From Methanosarcinales archaeon (GTDB lineage Archaea; Halobacteriota; Methanosarcinia; Methanosarcinales; Methanogasteraceae): a stretch of 11,740 nt of DNA. Below, piece after piece: positions 7,020 through 11,740 of the stretch. The stretch spans positions 1-11,740 of the forward strand of contig DAOWIV010000163.1 of the NCBI GenBank assembly GCA_030640725.1, read 5' to 3'. The notes below the pieces were generated by a model. That model saw nothing but the letters and a program-made list of their open reading frames with translations, made no database searches and had not been told where the DNA came from. A program made the translations under genes and the position numbers. The stretch's first letter is position 1. Each line of letters begins with the position of its first letter.

Positions 7020-7214
7020 ATTGGTGTGAGCGTCCTTAAGAACCTGCTGACAAAATCCGGTTGTGTTGAGTGGGGTGGCGACGGACGCGTGGATTATTAC
7101 TGTGTGATCTTAAGATCCGGGTTGACCGCGGGGGCAGAGGCATTTGCAGAGGAGAACGACGTAATATTGTTTGATCTGGCGTATATGGAGCGGGTATCCT
7201 GCGAAAAACTCTGA
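7020..7214 (+). pseudogene. C-terminal remnant resembling a nuclease-like tail (DUF234 or Mrr type)
   Basis: This continues in the same frame directly after the TAG at 7017 and can start at the GTG at 7026, giving about 62 residues to the TGA at 7214. YYCVILRSGLTAGAEAFAEE followed by NDVILFDL resembles the last beta-alpha-beta part of the PD-(D/E)xK-like domain in DUF234 archaeal ATPases (FSKSGFT...LFDL) or in Mrr-type proteins. No catalytic residues of that domain are present. It could be a PAS gene fused by deletion to the end of an ATPase gene. The family call is tentative. Confidence 0.4.
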
Positions 7215-7268
7215 ACTTCCGTTGTTATTCCATTCAAGAAAACCTTCATACTCTGGCAGATCCTGTTT

Positions 7269-7315
7269 TAGTGAATGGTTCACAGTTCACTATTTCCAAA
7301 AATCGAACAGTTCAC
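7269..7315 (+). repeat. TTCAC inverted and direct repeats ahead of the truncated ATPase
   Basis: TAGTGAA (7269-7275) and TTCACTA (7286-7292) form a 7-bp inverted repeat. ACAGTTCAC occurs at 7282-7290 and again at 7307-7315. The 118-base gap 7215-7332 holds nothing else. This may be an old operator left ahead of the ATPase, or the scar of the deletion that removed its N-terminus. Confidence 0.35.
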
Positions 7316-7332
7316 CCTAATGTTTTTGAGTC

Positions 7333-8379
7333 GTGGCGCTTGCACACTACTCCCCTGACGAGATATACGAAAGTTACCTCTCCCTACTCAACCCAACGCT
7401 TGGCAACTTTGTCTTCATCGACGAAGCGCAGAGGAAACCGGGTTGGGAGCACTGGATCAGGAAGATGTATGACCTGAAACACGCTGCGAATTTTTTTGTC
7501 TTGGGATCATCTGCCGATCTGCTAAAGAAAGAGTACTCAACTCTGCTCACCGGAAGAAACATCTCGATGGACGTATTTCCGATGAGCTTCCGGGAGTTTC
7601 TGGATTTTTCTGGCGTACGGGTGAAGAGTACGGAGATTGTGGGCACAGAGACGCGGTCGAAAGTGATCTTTAGTCTGAAGAAGTATCTTGAGTGGGGCGG
7701 CTTTCCCGAAGTCTTTTTCGTAGGCGAGAAGTATAAACGCCGCCGGCTGAGCCAGTATTTCGAGGATATCATCTACAAGGACATTGTAGACCGGTACGGC
7801 ACAAATCCGGGAAAGACAAGAGAGCTTGGGGTATATCTTCTCACAAACATAGCCAACCCGGTCAGCAAGAGGAAGGTGCGAAACGCTCTCGGCTTCGGAC
7901 TTGACACCATATCCGACTACATCGCATACATGGCTGAAGCGTACCTTCTGTATGCGGTTCCCATCTACTCGCCATCGCTGAAAGTCCAGTCCGCAAACCC
8001 GAAGAAGACTTATTGCATCGACACCGGTCTGCGAAATGCGGTGTCGTTTAAGTTTTCAGAGGATATCGGGTGTCTTGCGGAGAATGCGGTCTTTGTGGAA
8101 CTGAAACGGCGTGCAAAGGAAGTCTTTTACTGGAAAAGTGCTGCAGGAGAAGTGGATTTCATTGTGAGGGCTGGTTTGCAGATAGAAGAAGCCATTCAGG
8201 TATGCTGGAACCTTGATAGTGAGCACACACGAAAGAGAGAGACCAGGGCATTGTACAGCGCAATGGAAGCTTTTAATCTGGATTCGGGCATTGTGATAAC
8301 AGAAGATGCGGAAGATGCGGAAGTAGTGAATGGTAAACAAATATTCTTTGTGCCAATATGGAAATGGTTTTTATACTAA
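7333..8379 (+). CDS. AAA ATPase with DUF4143 domain, N-terminally truncated (no P-loop)
   Basis: The 348-residue frame from the GTG at 7333 matches the AAA_14/DUF4143 family, archaeal/bacterial ATPases of unknown role often found in accessory DNA. It begins just ahead of Walker B (FVFIDEAQ, 26-33), followed by the sensor-like FFVLGSSADLL (54-64) and GRNISMDVFPMSFREFL (74-90). The DUF4143 part holds KKTYCIDTGLRNAV (224-237), LAENAVFVELKRR (248-260) and the nuclease-like GEVDFIV...IEEAIQV (272-290). Relatives carry about 60-80 more N-terminal residues with a GxRRxGKT P-loop. An in-frame TGA at 7327-7329 and the absence of a P-loop in any frame upstream show it is missing. It cannot bind ATP normally and is probably a pseudogene with a long open remainder. 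A GAAGATGCG tandem (8302-8319) encodes the EDAEDAE stretch. Confidence 0.8.
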   Translation: MALAHYSPDEIYESYLSLLNPTLGNFVFIDEAQRKPGWEHWIRKMYDLKHAANFFVLGSSADLLKKEYSTLLTGRNISMDVFPMSFREFLDFSGVRVKSTEIVGTETRSKVIFSLKKYLEWGGFPEVFFVGEKYKRRRLSQYFEDIIYKDIVDRYGTNPGKTRELGVYLLTNIANPVSKRKVRNALGFGLDTISDYIAYMAEAYLLYAVPIYSPSLKVQSANPKKTYCIDTGLRNAVSFKFSEDIGCLAENAVFVELKRRAKEVFYWKSAAGEVDFIVRAGLQIEEAIQVCWNLDSEHTRKRETRALYSAMEAFNLDSGIVITEDAEDAEVVNGKQIFFVPIWKWFLY

Positions 8380-8473
8380 CCGGCATCTGTTTCTCCGGAA
8401 GATTTTGGTTCTGGCGGGATCGCAAAGTCGCTGCTCGAAACCGTGTTAAGTAACTCTACAAAAATTAGGACCT

Positions 8474-8550
8474 CGTGATTTACCACTATCGTGACCATAC
8501 GAAGATCATGGTCATGATGCTTTATGTGGTCGATAGCAGTAGCCCTCACG
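8474..8550. repeat. Nested and competing inverted repeats
   Basis: CGTGA (8474-8478) pairs with TCACG (8546-8550), and TGACCAT (8492-8498) pairs with ATGGTCA (8508-8514) around a 9-base loop. Between them ACCAC (8482-8486) can pair with GTGGT (8526-8530), or CTATCG (8486-8491) with CGATAG (8531-8536), but not both without a pseudoknot. The arms are short, so chance is possible except for the central hairpin. Confidence 0.35.
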
Positions 8551-8602
8551 TGTGTAGAAATCGTGGGTAACCGCGCCTTTGTCCCTCATAGTCTATGCGT
8601 CA

Positions 8603-8647
8603 TCGCGTCTTTCTCGTTCTTTTTCCAATTTAACGAGAGAGACGCGA
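8603..8647. repeat. Strong 16-bp hairpin in the gene-poor stretch
   Basis: TCGCGTCTTTCTCGTT (8603-8618) and AACGAGAGAGACGCGA (8632-8647) pair over all 16 positions on the plus strand, with one G-T wobble, around the 13-base loop CTTTTTCCAATTT. Neither side is followed by a T-run on its own strand, so it is not a standard terminator. The near-perfect arms in otherwise decayed DNA suggest selection or recent origin. It may be the core of a small RNA, a protein-binding site or an element end. Confidence 0.6.
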
Positions 8648-8825
8648 AGAGTATTAGACCTGTATCTCCCATCTTTCGTGTTGTTGTACATCCGACTGAC
8701 CCTTACAAAAAACCTAATAAAAATATGCCGACACCGGGGTTTCGCATCGATCTCGGTATGTGGTTTGCGGTGTGCGTACGTTCTCACGAAGTATATCCGG
8801 GATCAACATGTCTCTTTTGTCAACC

Positions 8826-8933
8826 ATTGCGCATCACCATATCGATTTTCGTACTTCTCGTACGATTTATGGACGATTTCCGCAACATAATGTTATATAC
8901 TCGCAATACATATCACTGTGGTAGTAAACTATT
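8826..8933 (+). promoter_or_regulatory. Promoter module, copy A (108 bases; also at 10911-11018)
   Basis: The module aligns without gaps to 10911-11018, with 18 differences, 8 of them in one 10-base block (8856-8865). It contains a TATA box TTATATA at 8893-8899, predicting transcription from about 8922 to the right. Upstream are three CGATTT boxes (8843, 8863, 8874), the last two one helical turn apart, and the inverted repeat TCGTAC-TTCTC-GTACGA (8849-8865). It precedes the decayed peptide tail, ferredoxin stub and GXGXG gene. Conservation of the TATA region and boxes between copies suggests one regulator serves both. Confidence 0.7.
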
Positions 8934-8987
8934 AAGTTCGTGCAACCACAAGAACCCTGAAAACAGCGATATGGGTTATATGTGTAA

Positions 8988-9050
8988 GCCACGAGTAACG
9001 TTTGGAACGATAAAAAGGAATTATTTGAAGAGATTGAGGAATTGCCATGA
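8988..9050 (+). pseudogene. Acidic peptide tail, possible 3' remnant of a gene
   Basis: After an in-frame TAA (8985-8987) the frame reads about 20 residues ending NDKKELFEEIEELP. Its TGA (9048-9050) overlaps the next ATG (9047-9049) as ATGA, a common coupling arrangement in operons. There is no start codon or upstream extension. I do not recognise the family; it may be the end of a gene deleted between the promoter module and here, or a chance frame. Confidence 0.25.
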
Positions 9051-9121
9051 TTAAGCGCATGATAGTTGCGATTGATGCGGAAAAATGCACGCAGTACCCT
9101 CCCTCGCTGATACACGGGTGA
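9047..9121 (+). pseudogene. Ferredoxin-like N-terminal stub
   Basis: Twenty-four residues from the ATG at 9047 open with MIKRMIVAIDAEKCT, the usual start of a 4Fe-4S protein just before the CxxCxxC cluster, but the sequence then leaves the pattern (QYPPSLIHG) and stops at TGA 9119-9121. No CxxC follows in any nearby frame. This looks like a ferredoxin or ferredoxin-domain gene reduced to its first residues by an internal deletion. Its stop region GGTGA doubles as a ribosome site for the following GTG. Confidence 0.4.
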
Positions 9122-9127
9122 TAATCT

Positions 9128-10103
9128 GTGATTAAGATCGAGTTACTCTCCCGTGTGGACAACCTCTGTGACTACACGTTTAATTTCTGCTGGCACAACC
9201 GCCAGCTTGACCCGGACGCCCCTATCCCCACCAGAACGGAACCAAATATACCTTCCGCGACATAGTGGATGCGCTTAAAACGGGAACGGAGGTTCACATA
9301 AAGGGCGATGTGGGAGAGCGTCTCGCACAGGGCATGGGTGCGGATATCCGGCATCTGGGCGGTACCGGTGGCATTGGAACCGGGACTGCATCCCGAATCT
9401 TTGTAGATGGGGACGTGGGAGCCGAAGCGGGATTTGGTATGGTCGCAGGAGCAGTCTACGTTTCTGGCATAGTCGAGGAGCCGCTTGGAAATATCATCGA
9501 GGTGCACTCTGACGTGGCAGGATATCGCAAGTTCGTGTCCATTACCGATCTTCTCTGCAACCACCCGCTGGCGATGCCAGTGTCCAATTCACTGGACCCT
9601 GAGAAGCTGCGGCTGGTTTTAAACGACGGTATCCTGCGTGGAACTCTGTGTGCACGGTGCGATTGCCCTGTTGATGTGCTCGTAAAAGGCGACGCCCATA
9701 ATGGAACCGGGTTACTCATGCAGCAGGGCACGATTACTGTCACGGGAGATGCCGGGATGAACGCCGGTGCCCATCTAAACGGCGGAACCGTGGTTGTCCG
9801 GGGGTGGCAGGAGAGTTCGCAGGCGCATATATGAAACGTGGTGTGCTGCTAGTTGGGGGCAGCAGAGGTTATGCCGGAGCCGATATGAACGGTGGTGCGA
9901 TATATTCCCGGAGGAAGATTGCAACCAGTCCGCCTGCGGAGAAGACCCGGATCACAGGTGCTGACATGTCGCTCATCCGAAAACTTGTCGGTGCCAGCCG
10001 GTTTGAATCGATGCGGTACAGCAAGTATGAGGCAGGCGAGTCGGAGACGTATGTGGCGGTTCCGATGAGGGACGGGTCTCTTGTGATGCGCAGGGTGGAT
10101 TGA
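9128..10103 (+). pseudogene. GXGXG-fold protein (FwdC / glutamate synthase C-terminal-like), broken by two frameshifts
   Basis: Three plus-strand frames in order form one protein of about 324 residues. The GTG at 9128 starts IKIELLSRVDNLCDYTFNF...DAPIPTR. The frame shifts near 9233-9236 to NGTKYTFRDIVDALKTGTEV and runs to about 9805. It shifts again at the G5 run and continues VAGEFAGAYMKRG to the TGA at 10103. Restoring one A and one G would rejoin the protein. It has about six turns of the right-handed GXGXG helix (GDVGERLAQGMGADIRHLGG; GDAHNGTGLLMQQGTITVTG; DAGMNAGAHLNGGTVVVRG; GGSRGYAGADMNGGAIY). Formylmethanofuran dehydrogenase subunit C and the glutamate synthase C-terminal domain share this fold; which pathway this one served is unclear. 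Both breaks lie in short homopolymer contexts, so assembly error must be excluded before calling it dead. Confidence 0.7.
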
Positions 10104-10321
10104 TTGGGCGATTGTCCCTCTGCGGTTAAATTCCCTGTTTGGATCAGGTTGTGTTCCGGGTCAAGCAGTGCCGATATTGCGAAGTCGCATGATCGTGTTT
10201 TATGTACCTCGGGTGGTTACAATGAAGGAATGAATGGGGATCAAAAACATGGCAGCCATCAGCCTGCCAGAGATTCTGCGTATCGGTTGAGTTTGAGTGG
10301 GGTTTCAGGGAGTCCGGGCAA
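10104..10321. other. No convincing gene
   Basis: A 73-codon plus-strand frame (10104-10325) directly follows the GXGXG gene, but I find no reliable motif or good codon pattern in it. A phrase around VKFPVWIRL...SSADIAKS...GGYNEGMN is faintly like the FMN domain of glutamate synthase, too weak to call. Otherwise this looks like decayed spacer. Confidence 0.3.
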
Positions 10322-10411
10322 ATGAGTCACCCCGAAATACATGTAATCAACGACCCCCGACTTAAGTGCAGAGCCTGTGACCCTGGTAACCAACTCATCA
10401 TCCGCCAATAA
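10322..10411 (+). pseudogene. 29-residue CxxC peptide frame, probably a 5' gene remnant
   Basis: GGGAG lies 9 bases before the ATG at 10322. The frame reads MSHPEIHVINDPRLKCRACD, then PGNQLIIRQ, and a TAA at 10409-10411. It looks like the start of a real protein, with an ordered strand and a CxxC, but stops early and runs into the convergent thioredoxin-fold gene 27 bases later. I do not recognise the family. It could be an N-terminal stub or a tiny metal-binding protein. Confidence 0.3.
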
Positions 10412-10438
10412 TCAGCTCCGGAGCCAATGTTCTCACGA

Positions 10439-10783
10439 TTACTTGCCTAGTTCCGTGTCCAGGATTTTCGTCACCTGGTCCTTGTTTTGTATGCTGCTTG
10501 TGGCTGCTACGACTGTTCCATTCTTGAAATACACTGTGAACGGCAGTCCCATGAACGATGCACAGCTAGGCAAATTTTTGATAATGTTTGCCGCAGGGAT
10601 GTCAAAATCCTGGTCATAGAATGTGATATGCGGATATATCGGTTCCAGTTCTTCCATAATATCATAGACCGGGAGGCACATTGGTCCCATTCTGCCACAG
10701 CAAATCATGGCACTTTCATTGTTTTCCACGGCTTCCTTGACTTCTTGTTCCGTTTCCAGATGTTTCAGATTTGTGTACAGCAT
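10439..10783 (-). CDS. Thioredoxin-fold protein with CX6C motif
   Basis: The 114-residue cytoplasmic protein has the thioredoxin order: N-terminal helix (KHLETEQEVKEAVENN), a strand SAMICC, the motif CGRMGPMC (C29-C36), a long helix (LPVYDIMEELEPIY), a strand ITFYDQDFD, and the cis-proline segment FMGLPFTVYFKNG (P81) followed by a strand and final helix. It belongs to a divergent anaerobe group in which the usual WCGPC is replaced by a wider cysteine pair; C28 and C74 are extra. It probably acts as a disulfide or persulfide reductase or carrier; partner unknown. AGGAGA lies 7 bases before the ATG and a TATA box lies further upstream, so it is its own transcription unit, convergent with the decayed operon. 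Confidence 0.85.
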   Translation of the reverse strand: MLYTNLKHLETEQEVKEAVENNESAMICCGRMGPMCLPVYDIMEELEPIYPHITFYDQDFDIPAANIIKNLPSCASFMGLPFTVYFKNGTVVAATSSIQNKDQVTKILDTELGK

Positions 10784-10790
10784 CTTAGTA

Positions 10791-10825
10791 TCTCCTCTCG
10801 AAGATTAGACTTCCTGCGATATAAA
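10791..10825 (-). promoter_or_regulatory. Promoter and ribosome site of the thioredoxin-fold gene
   Basis: On the minus strand TTTATATC (10825-10818) is a good archaeal TATA box. It predicts a start near 10796, giving a leader of about 12 bases. The strong AGGAGA at 10796-10791 lies within that leader. Confidence 0.6.
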
Positions 10826-10851
10826 GTCGACTACCGCATGATGAATCGCGC

Positions 10852-10869
10852 GGCATCCGGGTGGATGCC
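10852..10869. repeat. 7-bp perfect hairpin between two promoters
   Basis: GGCATCC (10852-10858), loop GGGT, GGATGCC (10863-10869). It lies upstream of the thioredoxin-fold TATA box and before promoter module copy B, so it may be an operator for one or both. Short arms leave chance possible. Confidence 0.35.
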
Positions 10870-10910
10870 CACAGCTTTTGATTTTCTGCCGGTTTGATTG
10901 CCTTTTAATT

Positions 10911-11018
10911 ATTGCGCATCACCACATCGATTTTCGCACTCTCGACGTGATTTATGGACGATTTCCGTACCATAATGTTATATACTCGCAATGCACATCA
11001 CCGTAGCAGTAAACAATT
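10911..11018 (+). promoter_or_regulatory. Promoter module, copy B (108 bases), driving the DUF2249-CMD gene
   Basis: Same length as 8826-8933 and aligned without gaps, with 90 of 108 positions identical. TTATATA at 10978-10984 predicts transcription from about 11007. The leader of about 43 bases ends with GGTGG (11039-11043), 6 bases before the ATG at 11050. The CGATTT boxes keep their positions (10928, 10948 as TGATTT, 10959). The copy A inverted repeat is not kept, since most differences fall in that block. Confidence 0.7.
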
Positions 11019-11049
11019 GAAAGGTTTACGCTTATAACGGTGGTATCCC

Positions 11050-11740
11050 ATGACCAAAGAATGGACCGATGAGAAGGAATCATATGAAGTGCTGGATGGC
11101 AGGGGGCTTGCAGGCGATTTCCTGTCAGCGGTTCTTACGAAAGCCAAAAAAGTTGCTGAAGGTGGTGGAATCTGCGTGATTCAGAGTTTTGAGCCGATCC
11201 CGCTCTATTCCACTCTGGAAGACCTTGGCTTTGAGCACATTACCGAGAAGGTATCAGATAACGAATACCTGGCGTATTTCTACCGAAGAGAGGTAAAAGA
11301 GGCAGCAGGCAGCATGACGATGCCACTACACCCTGCAGCTCTCGCCAATATCGGTAAAACCGACAAAACGCTCGGTAAGATCGTGTCGCAGTTCTGGCAG
11401 CTCGTCTGGAAGAAGGAAGACCCTGCTATCGACACGAAGACCAGATACCTGCTCTCGCTTGCAAACGGTGTCGGCGCAGGTCGCCTTCGTCAGGCGACGC
11501 GGGAACTTGTGAAGGCGTACTACGCGGGCGTTACTGTTGCGGAACTGGACGAACTATTCACACTCTTTGTCTGGAATCAAGGCGTCGGCAACTTTGCATC
11601 AGAGATAGGACCTTCGCCGCTTTTTGCCGCATATCAGTTGATAAAGAGGCTTGAGCACGAAGGAAAGTCAAGGGATGAGGTGCTTGCAGAACTCGCTGGA
11701 AAGTTCGGTGAGGAAAATCCGGATGTGAGTGTGCTCGAAC
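11050..11740 (+). CDS. DUF2249-like domain fused to a carboxymuconolactone-decarboxylase/AhpD-like domain (cut by window edge)
   Basis: The frame from the ATG at 11050 stays open for 230 codons to the window edge. Residues 11-80 match a DUF2249-like (TusA-fold) domain: EVLDGRGLAGDF (13-24), AEGGGICVIQSFEPIPLYST (36-55), LEDLGFEHI (56-64) and NEYLAYFYRRE. DUF2249 proteins are linked to redox and heme/NO biology but lack a settled reaction. Residues about 95-205 form a helical domain of the carboxymuconolactone decarboxylase/AhpD type (TKTRYLLSLANG...LVKAYYAGVTVAELDELF...GPSPLFAAYQLIKRL). The CxxC and His that make AhpD a peroxidase reductase are absent (VGAGRLRQATREL instead), so a peroxidase role is unlikely. 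GGTGG, 6 bases upstream, supports the start. It is driven by promoter module copy B. Confidence 0.85.
   Translation, partial: MTKEWTDEKESYEVLDGRGLAGDFLSAVLTKAKKVAEGGGICVIQSFEPIPLYSTLEDLGFEHITEKVSDNEYLAYFYRREVKEAAGSMTMPLHPAALANIGKTDKTLGKIVSQFWQLVWKKEDPAIDTKTRYLLSLANGVGAGRLRQATRELVKAYYAGVTVAELDELFTLFVWNQGVGNFASEIGPSPLFAAYQLIKRLEHEGKSRDEVLAELAGKFGEENPDVSVLE

Larger units (their letters stand above)
8380..8825. other. Gene-poor stretch rich in inverted repeats
   Basis: No reading frame on either strand gives a recognisable protein. The plus-strand frames through it have odd composition and run across the promoter module that follows. It holds nested inverted repeats at 8474-8550, a small CATAG-T-CTATG repeat at 8587-8597, and a strong 16-bp hairpin at 8603-8647. 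The sequence is also locally richer in A/T around 8700-8725. It could hold a small RNA, a recombination site or only decayed DNA. Confidence 0.5.

Noticed and set aside
8380..8478. In-frame continuation after the ATPase stop reading GSGGIAKSLLETVLSN
   Set aside because: It looks protein-like but has no start, is about 32 codons long, and I cannot match it to a family.
8524..9054. 176-codon plus-strand frame through the gene-poor stretch
   Set aside because: It crosses the 16-bp hairpin and the promoter module, is cysteine- and arginine-odd, and shows no domain.
8826..11018. The paired 108-base repeats as ends of an insertion sequence or composite transposon
   Set aside because: There is no transposase between them, no terminal inverted repeats or target duplication, and each contains a promoter pointing the same way.
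1..11740. CRISPR array, rRNA operon or replication origin
   Set aside because: No regularly spaced repeats, no rRNA-like conserved stretches and no origin-box cluster or cdc6/orc gene were seen.

Overview
The window looks like chromosome from an anaerobic euryarchaeon, probably a methanogen or a methane/alkane-oxidising relative. Pointers are an archaeal/eukaryotic-type prolyl-tRNA synthetase with C-terminal zinc cysteines, the archaeal exosome subunit Csl4, a membrane pyrophosphatase, TATA-box promoters with short leaders, and several oxygen-sensitive-looking redox proteins. I cannot fix the genus from sequence alone.

Left half (1-6858) is compact and mostly core. On the minus strand lie the N-terminal part of a membrane pyrophosphatase (hppA, cut by the window edge) and a co-directional series proS > csl4 > HEPN > MNT, in which an RNA-degradation subunit and a HEPN/MNT (toxin/antitoxin-type) pair follow a tRNA synthetase with short gaps or overlaps. 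On the plus strand are purD, a LysE-family exporter and a PAS histidine kinase. proS and purD diverge from a 99-base promoter region.

Middle (about 6850-8380) is damaged: a PAS sensor remnant with a frameshift and a UAG stop, then an AAA/DUF4143 ATPase that keeps Walker B but has no P-loop.

Right part (8380-11740) begins with about 450 bases without a convincing gene but rich in inverted repeats, including a 16-bp hairpin. A 108-base promoter-bearing module follows. It precedes a decayed redox operon: a peptide tail, a ferredoxin-like stub, and a GXGXG (FwdC/GltB C-terminal-like) gene split by two single-base frameshifts. A thioredoxin-fold gene with an unusual CX6C motif reads leftward. Then a second copy of the same 108-base module (90 of 108 positions identical without gaps) drives an intact gene that fuses a DUF2249-like domain to a carboxymuconolactone-decarboxylase-like helical domain and runs off the right edge.

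The most interesting signal is the duplicated promoter module, shared by a dead redox operon and a live DUF2249-CMD gene. Next are the HEPN/MNT pair inside a translation/exosome operon, with a stem-loop over its final stop codon, and the compact hairpins of the gene-poor stretch. I found no CRISPR array, rRNA, tRNA or complete insertion sequence.
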